From G965212025 sp965215765 (GTDB lineage Bacteria > Pseudomonadota > Gammaproteobacteria > Poriferisulfidales > Oxydemutatoraceae), in NCBI GenBank assembly GCA_965215765.1, contig OZ244118.1, positions 496,001 to 560,000 on the forward strand: a DNA stretch of 64,000 bases, read 5' to 3'. The position numbers and the translations under genes were made by a program. Below the pieces are notes generated by a model. It did no database searches, was not told where the DNA came from, and saw only the letters and a program-made list of their open reading frames with translations. Shown one piece after another: positions 24,999-34,079 of this stretch; the stretch's first letter is position 1, and every line of letters begins with the position of its first letter.

Positions 24999-26777
24999 TC
25001 ACATCTTCTCGGGTGCCGTGATGTTGCAGATATCCAAGCCATTCCCCAGCACCTGTGCGATTGCCATAAACAATCGAACTCTGGCTCTGCGCAAGTGAGG
25101 GTCGTCAACAAGGACTTGGTGGCGGTGATAGCAACTGTGAAATTTTGTTGCCAGTTCATGAAGATAGACCAAAACATGGTGGGGTTCATACGCACGATAC
25201 GCGACGCCCAGGTTGTGGGGATAGAAGTGCAAATGGCGGATGAGATCAATTTCTTCTTTTTCTTTCAGCAAATAGAGGTGTCCAGATTTTTCTTCTGCGG
25301 TTCCCGGATACTGCTCTTGGACTTTGGCGATCACGCTGTGTATACGGGCGTGCGCGTACTGAACATAAAACACCGGATTTTTTTCGTTGCGCGATTTTGC
25401 CAGGTCGATGTCAAAGTCCAAATGCTGGCTCGGTTTTCTGAACACAAAAAAGAAGTGTGCTGCGTCAACGCCGACTTCCTCGTACAACCCGCGCAGCGTC
25501 ACAAAATTTCCTGTGCGCGTAGACATGGGAACTTTCTTCCCGTCTCGTATCAAAGTTACGAATTGCACGAAGACAATGTGCAATTTTTCCTGGTCGTAGC
25601 CCATAGCCTCGATTGCGGCGCGCAAACGTGCTTCGAAGCCGTGGTGGTCAGCACCCCAGACGTTGATGAAGCGGTTGTAGGGGCGACCCTGTAGATCTTT
25701 GCGGTCAAATTTGTCTTTGTGATACGCAATGTCCGAGGCGAAGTAGGTGAACCGTCCATCTCTGCGTTGTACGACTCGATCTTTCGTGTCTCCAAACGTT
25801 GTGGAGCGAAACCACCGTGCCCCGTCTTTGTGGAAAAGATGCTCTCCCTTTGCGAGTATGCTGAGTGCTTCTTCAATTTTCTCTTGATCTATCAATTCTC
25901 GCTCTGACTGCCAGTTGCGAAAATACACTTTGAAATCACTCAAGTCGCGCTTTATGCCCTGTGTGATGTTCTTGATTGCAAAATCCCGGATAAGGATTAC
26001 CTTTTCTCCCCCGATGGCTCGTTTCTGGTAAGCCATGAGCTTGTTAATCTGTTCTTCTCCGACAGCTGTCAGACAGTCCTGCTCTGGCAGGTTACCCGGT
26101 TCAGGGAATAGTGCGTTGCCACATTCTTCTTTCAGCACATTTGCCAGATCCGTGATGTAACTGCCTTGGTACGCCAAGGCCGGGAACGGGATGAGTTTGT
26201 CAGCCCCAAGATCAAGAGCAATATAGCGGAGCCAGACCGCAAGGCTGAGAATATCGGCTTGCCTGCCAGTGTCGTTAACGTAGTATTCATGATCCACTTG
26301 GTGCCCGAAGAGTTTGCCCAGTTTAGCCAGTGCGTTCCCGTATGCCGCTCCCCTGCCATGCCCCACGTGCAAGGGACCGGTCGGGTTGGCAGAAACATAT
26401 TCGATGAGGATGCGGTCGTATTTTTCAACTGCCGCAGGCACTGGAAAGTCAATGGATTCCAGTATCCGCTCAACCAGGAATGCTGCGCCCGCAATAGAAA
26501 AATTGATAAAGCCCTGCTGGGTAGGCTCAATATTGGTCAGCTCTTTGGAACTGGAGCGACGCATTTCGGCAGCGATTTCCTCGGCAATGTCCACTGGCGG
26601 TTTTTTCAGCTTCCGGGATAACACCATAGCCACATTGGTGGTGTAATCCCCGTACACCGCCATTCGGCATGGTTCTACTTTGGGGGTCACTTCGCCTGCC
26701 AGTTCTTTGCCATACAAAGCCTCAAGAGCAGCTTCAATATTCTCCTGGATTGCCAGAGCGATGTCTTTGGTTGTCAT
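24999..26777 (-). CDS. argS: Arginyl-tRNA synthetase
   Basis: About 592 residues from 26777 (a start six codons upstream at 26795 is also open). The class I signature is 'HVGHGRGAAYGNALAKLG' (HIGH-like); the KMSKS counterpart is in 'GKKVPMSTRTGNFVTLRG'. The C-terminal anticodon-binding domain ends in 'LDICNITAPEKM'. The enzyme charges tRNA-Arg. A 9-bp minisatellite lies in its upstream region, and the SPOR gene follows downstream. Confidence 0.97.
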   Translation of the reverse strand: MTTKDIALAIQENIEAALEALYGKELAGEVTPKVEPCRMAVYGDYTTNVAMVLSRKLKKPPVDIAEEIAAEMRRSSSKELTNIEPTQQGFINFSIAGAAFLVERILESIDFPVPAAVEKYDRILIEYVSANPTGPLHVGHGRGAAYGNALAKLGKLFGHQVDHEYYVNDTGRQADILSLAVWLRYIALDLGADKLIPFPALAYQGSYITDLANVLKEECGNALFPEPGNLPEQDCLTAVGEEQINKLMAYQKRAIGGEKVILIRDFAIKNITQGIKRDLSDFKVYFRNWQSERELIDQEKIEEALSILAKGEHLFHKDGARWFRSTTFGDTKDRVVQRRDGRFTYFASDIAYHKDKFDRKDLQGRPYNRFINVWGADHHGFEARLRAAIEAMGYDQEKLHIVFVQFVTLIRDGKKVPMSTRTGNFVTLRGLYEEVGVDAAHFFFVFRKPSQHLDFDIDLAKSRNEKNPVFYVQYAHARIHSVIAKVQEQYPGTAEEKSGHLYLLKEKEEIDLIRHLHFYPHNLGVAYRAYEPHHVLVYLHELATKFHSCYHRHQVLVDDPHLRRARVRLFMAIAQVLGNGLDICNITAPEKM

Positions 26778-26873
26778 ACGCGTATTTGCCTCCATTGGGA
26801 ATAAACCATGACTGCCATCAGCCAGGCCAGAAGTGACTAAAGACTGGGTATCCGCAGGCTTTCGGCAAACCGA

Positions 26874-26972
26874 GCGACATGGGCGACATGGGCAGCGTGG
26901 GCGACACGGGTGACATCGGCGACATCGGTGACATGGGCAGCATGGGCAGCATGGGCAGCGTGGGTGACATGG
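26874..26972. repeat. Eleven 9-bp units upstream of argS
   Basis: Eleven consecutive units of the type GCGACATGG / GCAGCGTGG. The array lies about 100-195 bases upstream of the argS start (minus strand), so it may fall within the argS promoter or leader. It is in frame in a short plus-strand ORF, which I regard as an artefact. Confidence 0.9.
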
Positions 26973-27030
26973 ATAAGAGGCAGGTCTTGCCCGTTGCGGT
27001 ATTTTTCATTCTTGACCTGCGGGCAATCAC

Positions 27031-27436
27031 CGTCTCAAAGACAGTTGGCAGGACGGGTTTTTCAGCATCGTGCATAAAGAAAAACTCCGCTTGCTCACGG
27101 AGCTGACCGGGGTGTGGCAGCTTGTTTGAGGCACTGCTTGTGAACACAAGGTTTTTGTCACCGACTTTCTTGTCTCGTACGTACGCCAATGCGGGACACG
27201 GATCAGTCATGTTCCGCCTCTCGTGCTCCCACCGTCTCAAAGACAGCTGGCAGGACGGGTTTTTCAGCATCGTGCACAAAGAAAAACTTCGCCTGCTCAC
27301 GGAGCTGACCGGGGTGTGGCAGCTTGTTTGAGCCACTGCTTGTGAACCCAAGATTTTTGTCACCGACTTTCTTGTCTCGTGCGCACACCAATGCGGGACA
27401 CAGACTAGTCACGTTCCGCCTCTCGTGCTCCCACCG
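27031..27436. repeat. 202-bp tandem duplication downstream of secF
   Basis: The block starting 'CGTCTCAAAGACAGTTGGCA' at 27031 recurs at 27233. A third start ('CGCCTCAGC') at 27435 runs into the secF stop, so the unit edge coincides with the secF 3' end. The copies differ by about 10%. Confidence 0.85.
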
Positions 27437-27438
27437 CC

Positions 27439-28368
27439 TCAGCTTCCTCGGAATTCAGCACCTTCTTTTTTGACCGGTGCCATGTCCTGTTGTGTGATTC
27501 CGAACGCCACCAGACAAGAGCCGGCTATATAGACTGAAGAATAGGTGCCGACAATCACGCCGACGATCATGGCAATGGTGAATCCCTGAATAACGGAGCC
27601 GCCAAAAACCAGCAAGGCGATCAGCACCAGGAGAGTTGTCAATGAAGTCACGATGGTGCGCGCCAGCGTCTGGCTGATCGACTGGTTGATGATTCGGGTG
27701 GTTTCCAGGCGACGAGAAGCAACGAGATTTTCCCGCACACGGTCATAGACCACGATGGTGTCGTTCAGCGAGTAACCCACGACTGCGAGCAAAGCCGCCA
27801 ACACGGTCAAATCGCTCTCAATGCCGGTGATGGAGAAAAAGCCGATGGTCAGCAGCACGTCATGCGCCAAGGCAATGACAGCGCCAAAAGCAAAGCGGTA
27901 TTCAAAGCGAAAGGCCACGTAAATGAGGATGCCAAGCAAGGCGTACAGCAGTGCCAGCCCGCCGTCTTCACGCAACTCCTCCCCGACTTGGGGGCCGACG
28001 TATTCAACGCGTCGTATTTCCAGTTCGCCCAGATCTTCCAAGGCCGCGATGATTTGCGAACTGATTTCAGCACGCGCAGTTTCGGCGCGCAAAGGAACGC
28101 GCAGGAGTAAGCTTTTGCCGGTGCCGAAATACTGTACTTTCGTGTCCGAGAATTCCGCTTCTCCCAGGACGCGCCGCACGTCATCAAGCAACACGGCTTG
28201 CTCGTACTCGACTTCAATCAGCGTACCGCCCGTGAAGTCAATGCCAAAGTTCATTCCCCGAAAAACGAGTGACACCAATGAGATCACGATCAGCACAACA
28301 GACACGCGGACTGCCAGCTTGCGCCGTTTCATGAAGTCAAAACGGGTGTTTGTCAACAGGCTGATCAT
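27439..28368 (-). CDS. secF: Protein translocase subunit SecF
   Basis: 309 residues from 28368, whose ATG overlaps the secD stop (ATGA). It has a short N-terminus 'MISLLTNTRFDFMKRRK', one helix, the periplasmic part with 'FGIDFTGGTLIEV', and five further helices including 'VVGYSLNDTIVVYDRVRENL'. SecF works with SecD as a proton-driven export aid of the Sec channel. The operon order is yajC-secD-secF. An alternative upstream start only reads into secD. Confidence 0.96.
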   Translation of the reverse strand: MISLLTNTRFDFMKRRKLAVRVSVVLIVISLVSLVFRGMNFGIDFTGGTLIEVEYEQAVLLDDVRRVLGEAEFSDTKVQYFGTGKSLLLRVPLRAETARAEISSQIIAALEDLGELEIRRVEYVGPQVGEELREDGGLALLYALLGILIYVAFRFEYRFAFGAVIALAHDVLLTIGFFSITGIESDLTVLAALLAVVGYSLNDTIVVYDRVRENLVASRRLETTRIINQSISQTLARTIVTSLTTLLVLIALLVFGGSVIQGFTIAMIVGVIVGTYSSVYIAGSCLVAFGITQQDMAPVKKEGAEFRGS

Positions 28369-30227
28369 ATTGCCAGGCGAACCTCTCTTTTCCTGCCATA
28401 AATCAGGTTGGCAATGGCGCGTGTGCCCATAATGGCGGTGAACATGGAGCACAGAATGCCAATGGACAGCGTGACGGCAAAGCCTTTAATTGGGCCAGTG
28501 CCAAAGGTGAAAAGCACCACCGCTGCGATCAAAGTGGTCAGATTCGCGTCGGCAATCGTTGACAGAGCCTGGCGGTAGCCAGAGTCGATGCTGACTTGTG
28601 GTGTATGACCCTCTTTCAGGTGCTCGCGTATGCGCTCAAAAATCAAGACATTGGCGTCCACAGCCATGCCTACTGTCAGAACAATCCCGACGATGCCCGG
28701 CAAGGTTAGTGTGGCTCCAGGAATCAGGGACATGATGGCGATGATGAGCACGATGTTGGCAAGCAAGGCCAGGTTCGCCAGCATGCCGAAGGTTCGGTAA
28801 TAAATCCCCATGAACAGAATGACCAGCAGGAAAGCCAAGAGGACGGAACGTTGCCCTTGGTCAATATTGTCTTGCCCCAGACTCGGCCCGACCGTGCGCT
28901 CTTCCACGATTTGCATGGGTGCTGCCAGTGCTCCGGAGCGCAGCAGCAAAGAGAGCTTGCGCGCTTCGCGGGTACTGTCCAGACCGGTAATCTGGAAGCG
29001 CTTCCCGAGCTGTTCCTGGATCCGCGCGACGTTGATGACTTCTTCCACGGTTTTTAGGCGCCGTTTCGTTTCTCCGCTCAGGGTTTTTACTTTTTCGCTT
29101 TTGTTTTCAATGAATACGACTGCCATCAGTCGCTTGACGTTTTCGCCGGTTACTTTGCTGAACAGCCTTGCTCCCTTTCCGTCCAGAGTGATGTGTACCG
29201 CCGGCCTGCCGTTCTCGGAATCTATGCCGGAGGAGGCTCCTGTGATGTATTCCCCGCTCAGCATCACGCGGCGTTTGAGCAATATCGGGTCGCCGTTGCG
29301 TTCGTAATACAGTTTGGTGTTACGGGGTATCACGTTGGTGTTAACCGCGCGCACTGCGTCTTCATTTTCCGCCACCAGACGAAACTCCAGTGTCGCGGTA
29401 GCCCCCAGAATGTCTTTCGCCCGAGCCGTGTCCTGCACGCCCGGCAATTGCACGACGATCCGGTCGCGCCCTTGGCGGGTCACGGTCGGTTCGGCGACCC
29501 CCAATTCGTTCACGCGCTTGCGCAAGGTCACGATATTTTGCTGCACCGCAAAATCCGACAGTTCCTTAATTGCTGCCTCGCTCAGCTGGAAAATCACCTT
29601 TAGCGGATCCGGGTTTTCTTCCACGGGTGTCAGCGCGGTTGGATTCTCGGTTTTTACCAACTCTACAGCTGCGTCTCGTTCCTCTTGGCTGGCAAAAGAA
29701 AAAGAGATCGAGTCTGCGGTCACTCCGGTTTTTCGATAACGTAGTTTCTCCTTGCGAAACAGCGCGCGAAGTTCGTTGTGATACCCCCGTATTGCCTTTT
29801 CCCTGGCTGCTACAACGTCTACTTCCAGCAGGAAGTGGACGCCACCTCGCAAGTCCAGCCCCAGGTTCATGGGTGCTGCATTGAGTGAACGCAACCACCC
29901 CGGAGTGGTTGTCGCCAGATTCAACGCCACAATGTAGCCAGGGGGAGCCCAGTCTCTTAACAGGGAGGAGGCCAGCAGTTGTGTGTCTGCGTTGTGGAAG
30001 CGGATCACCAGACCTTGAGGCGTTTCGGCCATGGACTTCCAGGCGACTTTCTTTTTGTCGAGTGTTTCCGTGACCTGACCCATGATGGTGTCTCCGATGG
30101 TGCCGTCGACCACGTTGGAAACCTGTATTGCCGGATCCTCGGGATAAATGTTCGGCAATGCGTAGATGGTTGCAAACAGCAACACGAACACAATCAGGAA
30201 GTATTTCCAGGCGGGGTAACGGTTCAT
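28365..30227 (-). CDS. secD: Protein translocase subunit SecD
   Basis: 620 residues. After the first helix ('WKYFLIVFVLLFATIYALPN'), a large periplasmic region carries 'GLDLRGGVHFLLEVD' and 'TVTRQGRDRIVVQLPGVQD'. The C-terminal half holds five helices with 'GIVLTVGMAVDANVLIFERI'. Together with SecF it forms the RND-like export accessory of the Sec translocon in the inner membrane. It overlaps secF and follows yajC by seven bases. Confidence 0.97.
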   Translation of the reverse strand: MNRYPAWKYFLIVFVLLFATIYALPNIYPEDPAIQVSNVVDGTIGDTIMGQVTETLDKKKVAWKSMAETPQGLVIRFHNADTQLLASSLLRDWAPPGYIVALNLATTTPGWLRSLNAAPMNLGLDLRGGVHFLLEVDVVAAREKAIRGYHNELRALFRKEKLRYRKTGVTADSISFSFASQEERDAAVELVKTENPTALTPVEENPDPLKVIFQLSEAAIKELSDFAVQQNIVTLRKRVNELGVAEPTVTRQGRDRIVVQLPGVQDTARAKDILGATATLEFRLVAENEDAVRAVNTNVIPRNTKLYYERNGDPILLKRRVMLSGEYITGASSGIDSENGRPAVHITLDGKGARLFSKVTGENVKRLMAVVFIENKSEKVKTLSGETKRRLKTVEEVINVARIQEQLGKRFQITGLDSTREARKLSLLLRSGALAAPMQIVEERTVGPSLGQDNIDQGQRSVLLAFLLVILFMGIYYRTFGMLANLALLANIVLIIAIMSLIPGATLTLPGIVGIVLTVGMAVDANVLIFERIREHLKEGHTPQVSIDSGYRQALSTIADANLTTLIAAVVLFTFGTGPIKGFAVTLSIGILCSMFTAIMGTRAIANLIYGRKREVRLAI

Positions 30228-30233
30228 GGGTGT

Positions 30234-30563
30234 TTAGTCTTTCAGCGTCCCTTTTGGCATATGTTGTGACACGGCCTGCTTTTGTACTTTCACGACCACA
30301 TTGTTTGCCAGCTCAAGTTTCAGAAAAGTCTCGCCAACTTCTGTCACGCGACCCAGCAAGCCGCCACTGGTGACGACTTCATCGTTGCGCGACAGGGAAG
30401 AGATCATCTGCTTGTGTTCCTTGTTGCGCTTGCTTTGGGGGCGAATCACCAGCAAGTAAAGGATGAGAAAAAATGCGCCTAACAAAATCAAGGTTTCCAT
30501 GCCGCCACCCGCTGCAGAAGGGTTGGGTGTTTGCGCCATGGCGTTTTGAATAAAAAATGCCAT
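30234..30563 (-). CDS. yajC: Preprotein translocase accessory protein YajC
   Basis: 109 residues with one helix (~22-40, 'LILLGAFFLILYLLVIRPQS') and a small C-terminal domain with 'SLSRNDEVVTSGGLLGRV'. YajC associates with SecDF in the inner membrane. In many relatives queA-tgt precede this operon; here they lie 20 kb away. Confidence 0.95.
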   Translation of the reverse strand: MAFFIQNAMAQTPNPSAAGGGMETLILLGAFFLILYLLVIRPQSKRNKEHKQMISSLSRNDEVVTSGGLLGRVTEVGETFLKLELANNVVVKVQKQAVSQHMPKGTLKD

Positions 30564-30812
30564 CAGTTTTTTACCTCTCGTGTGTGAATATTCAGGGGTT
30601 TCCCCGTGTCTTATGCCGTTTCCAGGTCTCTACCTTAAGCGGTGGCTACGATAGCCGTTCAGGAAAATTGATTATTGCACAAATCGGCATTGCCAAACGC
30701 GGTTCAGCAGCAAGCAAAACGAAGCTCAGACATGTTTGGAAGCCCTTGCGGCTTCGTGCCTGCGTTCTGGCACCAGCCGCGTCTTGAGGCAAGTGGTCGC
30801 GCAGATATCAAG
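30564..30812. other. Gap between yajC and the rmuC repeat copies
   Basis: No gene, RNA or clear terminator seen. It should contain the promoter of the yajC-secDF operon (minus strand). Confidence 0.4.
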
Positions 30813-31562
30813 ACGGCATTTTTGCCATCAACGTGCCACCTGTTGTTCATCGGAAGTTTTTTCCGCCAAAGCCGGGGTTGCTTCCAGCGAGTCGTCTGTT
30901 CCCGTTTCTGGCAAAGGCTTTTTGCCGTGTATGCCCAGCTTTTCCAGTTGCTTTGTCTGGCTCACCAGACTGCCACGTCCTGTCGCCAGTCTGTTCATGA
31001 CGGTTTCGTGGCTTTTGAGGCTTCGTTCCAGGTGTTTGCCCAGTTCTTCTGTCGACTTCAGGACGCCATTATTGCCATCAAGGTGCCACCCGTTGTTCAT
31101 CGGAAGCTTTTTCCGCCAAAGCCGGGGTTGCTTCCAGCGAGTCGTCTGTTCCCGTTTCTGGCAAAGGCTTTTTGCCGTGTATGCCCAGCTTCTCCAGTTG
31201 CTTTGTCTGGCTCACCAGACTGCCACGTCCTGTCGCCAGTCTGTTCATGACGGTTTCGTGGCTTTTGATGCTTCGTTCCAGGTGTTTGCCCAGTTCTTCT
31301 GTCGACTTCAGAACACCATTATTGCCATCAACGTGCCACCTGTTGTTCATCGGAAGCTTTTTCCGCCAAAGCCGGGGTTGCTTCCAGCGTGTCGTCTGTT
31401 CCCGTTTCTGGCAAAGGCTTTTTGCCGTGTATGCCCAGCTTTTCCAGTTGCTTTGTCTGGCTCACCAGACTGCCACGTCCTGTCGCCAGTCTGTTCATGA
31501 CGGTTTCGTGGCTTTTGATGCTTCGTTCCAGGTGTTTGCCCAGTTCTTCTGTCGACTTCAGG
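30813..31562 (-). repeat. Three tandem 250-bp copies of the rmuC 3' end
   Basis: Copies ending at 31328, 31078 and 30828 follow the intact rmuC stop (31578) at exactly 250-bp steps. Because 250 is not a multiple of three, each copy is in a new frame. Each copy nevertheless forms a 90-codon ORF (31328-31600, 31078-31350, 30828-31100). It begins with an ATG lying 20 bases inside the previous ORF and encodes 'VLKSTEELGKHLERS' to 'SDEQQVAR'. Three short ORFs thus overlap in series behind rmuC. Confidence 0.93.
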
Positions 31563-31577
31563 ACGGCATTTTTGCTA

Positions 31578-32885
31578 TCAACGTGCCACCTGTTGTTCAT
31601 CGGAAGCTTTTTCCGTCAAAGCCGGGGTTGCTTCCAGCGAGTCGTCTGTTCCCGTTTCTGGCAAAGGCTTTTTGCCGTGTATGCCCAGCTTTTCCAGTTG
31701 CTTTGTCTGGCTCACCAGACTGCCACGTCCTGTCGCCAGTCTGTTCATGACGGTTTCGTGGCTTTTGAGGCTTCGTTCTAGGTGTTTGCCCAGTTCTTCT
31801 GTCGACTTCAGGACGCCATTGACCTTGTCATAGAAAGACGAGGCCTGTCGCACAATTTTCTGGGTATTTTCTTGTTGCCTGTGGGTGCGCCAGAGGTTTT
31901 CAATGATGCGCAAAGTCGGCATCAAGGTGTTCAGCGTCACCAGCCCAACGCGCATTTTCAGGGATTCATCGTATAAGGAAGGAGCCTCGTTCAGTGCCGC
32001 TGCCAGCGCGTCTTCCACGGGAATGAACATGAGGACGAAATCCAGCGAGCGGACTTGCGGCAGGTCTTGGTAGTTTTTCGCGGCCAAGTCTTTGACGTGT
32101 TTGCGCATGGCTGCCGAGTGTGCTTTCAGATAGTGGGCTTTGCTGTCCTCGTCTTTTGCTTCTTCCGCATTCAGGTAGTCAACGATGTTTAGCTTTGAAT
32201 CAATGATGACCTGACGATTCGCCGGCAATTCGATCACCACATCCGGGCGCAGGGAATTGCCGTCTTCGTCGTGATAGCTTTTCTGGACGTGATAGTCCAT
32301 GCCTTCCTTCAGACCTGTGGCTTCCAGAACGCGTATCAGTTGCACTTCTCCCCAACTGCCTCGAACCTGAGGGGATCGGCGCAAGGCACCTGCGAGCTCC
32401 TGCGCTTCATGGGCCAGCGATTCATTCATCTCCCGTACGTTTTTCAAACCCTCCACCAGCGTCGTGCGTTCCCGGGTGGTTTCCCGCCCTTGTCGTTCCA
32501 GTTGTTCGCGAAACTGCTGGAATGCTTCATTCAAGGGCTTTACGGTGGCATTGAGTTCTGTTTTTCCACGCTCGGCGTAACGACCGTCAAGTGCTTTCAT
32601 GCTTTTCAGAGCCGCCTGTTCCAGCCGAGCATCCAGCGACAGTTCGTGTTCCTTATAAACTTCCATGCTGCTTTCCAGTCGCGCACATTCTTCGCGCTGC
32701 AACTGGTGTGCTGCACGCGTTTTTTCGAGTTCCGACTGCTCATGGCGAAGCTGTGACTCCTGTTTTTGACACAAGGCTTCCGCCAGCTCGCGCTTTTGCT
32801 GTTCCATCTTGTGCTTGTGCATAGACAAGACCGCCCCGATTGTGCCGCCGACAGCGACCCCAAGAAGTAAGTAGATCCATTCCAT
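31578..32885 (-). CDS. rmuC: DNA recombination protein RmuC
   Basis: 435 residues from 32885. It has an N-terminal membrane helix ('MEWIYLLLGVAVGGTIGAVL'), a long coiled coil (~25-130), then the RmuC nuclease-like core with 'SPQVRGSWGEVQLIRVLEAT', 'LRPDVVIELPANRQVIIDSK' and 'LDFVLMFIPVEDAL'. RmuC limits DNA rearrangement at inverted repeats in Escherichia coli. The frame is open further upstream into repeat sequence; the chosen ATG directly precedes the membrane helix. The C-terminal ~80 residues are the part copied three times downstream. Confidence 0.92.
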   Translation of the reverse strand: MEWIYLLLGVAVGGTIGAVLSMHKHKMEQQKRELAEALCQKQESQLRHEQSELEKTRAAHQLQREECARLESSMEVYKEHELSLDARLEQAALKSMKALDGRYAERGKTELNATVKPLNEAFQQFREQLERQGRETTRERTTLVEGLKNVREMNESLAHEAQELAGALRRSPQVRGSWGEVQLIRVLEATGLKEGMDYHVQKSYHDEDGNSLRPDVVIELPANRQVIIDSKLNIVDYLNAEEAKDEDSKAHYLKAHSAAMRKHVKDLAAKNYQDLPQVRSLDFVLMFIPVEDALAAALNEAPSLYDESLKMRVGLVTLNTLMPTLRIIENLWRTHRQQENTQKIVRQASSFYDKVNGVLKSTEELGKHLERSLKSHETVMNRLATGRGSLVSQTKQLEKLGIHGKKPLPETGTDDSLEATPALTEKASDEQQVAR

Positions 32886-34079
32886 TGTTATGTCTCCGAA
32901 AAAAGATGTCAGCCATTTTGCACTTTCATGCCGAGCTTCGGTTGCCAAACAGCAAACAGGCAGAACTCTGTTGCAGTACTTTCTGGTGACTGCCATGGCT
33001 TTGCGTCTCTGCCAGCACTCCTCGCGGCGATCGTATTTTCAGGGTTGTGCCCGCGACCTGCCTGATCATTCGCTTGCGCTGCGCCCGGCTGTGCCAGGTT
33101 TCTGGTCATGTTCCAGGTCATGTTTCTGGCTATGTTCCTGGTCATGTTCCAGGTTGTGCTTCAGCTCTGTTGCAGTACTTTTTGATGACTGCCATGGCTT
33201 TGCGTCTCTGCCAGCACTCCTCGCGGCGACCGTATTTTCAGGGTTGTGCCCGCGACCTGCCTGATCATTCGCTTGCGCTGCGCCCGGCTGTGCCAGGTTT
33301 CTGGTCATGTTCCGGGTCAGGCTTTAGTTCTGTTGCAGTGCTTTCTGATGACTGCCATGGCTTTGCGTCTCTGCCAGCGCTCCTCGCGGCGATCGTATTT
33401 TCAGGGTTGTGCCTGCGATCTGCCTGATCATTCGCTTGCGCTGCGCCCGGCTGTGCCAGGTTTCTGGTCATGTTTCGGGTCATGTTCCAGTTCTGTTGCA
33501 GTGCTTTCTGATGACTGCCATGGCTTTGCGTCTCTGCCAGCACTCCTCGCGGCGATCGTATTTTCAGGGTTGTGCCTGCGATCTGCCTGTTCATTCGCTC
33601 GTGCTGCGCCCGGCTGTGCCCGGTTTCTGGTCATGTTCCAGGTTGTGCTTCAGCTCTGTTGCAGTACTTTTTGATGACTGCCATGGCGTTGTGTCTCTGC
33701 CAGTGCTCCTCGCGGCGATCGTATTTTCAGGGTTGTGTCTGCGATCTGCCTGATCATTCGCTTGCGCTGCGCCCAGTTGTGCCAGGTTTCAGGCCATGTT
33801 CCTGGCCATGTTCCTGGCCATGTTCCTGGCCATGTTCCTGGTCATGTTTCTGGCCATGTTCCTGGTTGTGCTTCAGCTCTGTTGCAGTACTTTCTGGTGA
33901 CTGCCATGGCTTCGCGTTCATGCCAGCGCTTTCTGATGACTGCCATGGTTTTGCGTCTCTGCCAGCACTCCTCGCGGCGACCGTATTTTCAGGGTTGTGC
34001 CCGCGACCTGCCTGATCATTCGCTTGCGCTGCGCCCGGCTGTGCCAGGTTTCTGGTCATGTTCCAGGCCACGCTTTTGG
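32886..34079. repeat. About six copies of a ~163-260 bp repeat with nested 12-bp repeats
   Basis: The anchor 'GATCATTCGCTTGCGCTGCG' recurs near 33064, 33263, 33427, 33589 (variant), 33754 and 34014. Length differences come from runs of a 12-bp unit (CATGTTCCTGGC and variants); the longest run is about six units at 33795-33870. Each unit also contains 'GACTGCCATGGCTTTGCGTC' and 'TCCTCGCGGCGA'. The array fills the whole space between queG and rmuC. Open frames on both strands are products of the repeats; no family is recognised. Confidence 0.88.

Larger units (their letters stand above)
26796..27438. other. Repeat-filled gap between argS and secF
   Basis: No gene I can support. The space is taken up by a 9-bp minisatellite and a 202-bp tandem duplication, listed separately. 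Minus-strand ORFs across the duplication encode related segments with 'DKKVGDKNLGFTSS' and 'LPHPGQLREQAKFFF' in both copies. No family is recognised and there is no clear start. Confidence 0.5.

Noticed and set aside
26879..27106. Gly/Asp/Met-rich repeat protein on the plus strand
   Set aside because: The repetitive part is a 9-bp minisatellite and the rest reads antisense to other repeat copies; no ribosome-binding site.
27439..28452. Longer SecF beginning inside secD
   Set aside because: The additional N-terminus is a frame shadow of secD; the ATG at 28368 with an ATGA overlap gives a standard SecF.
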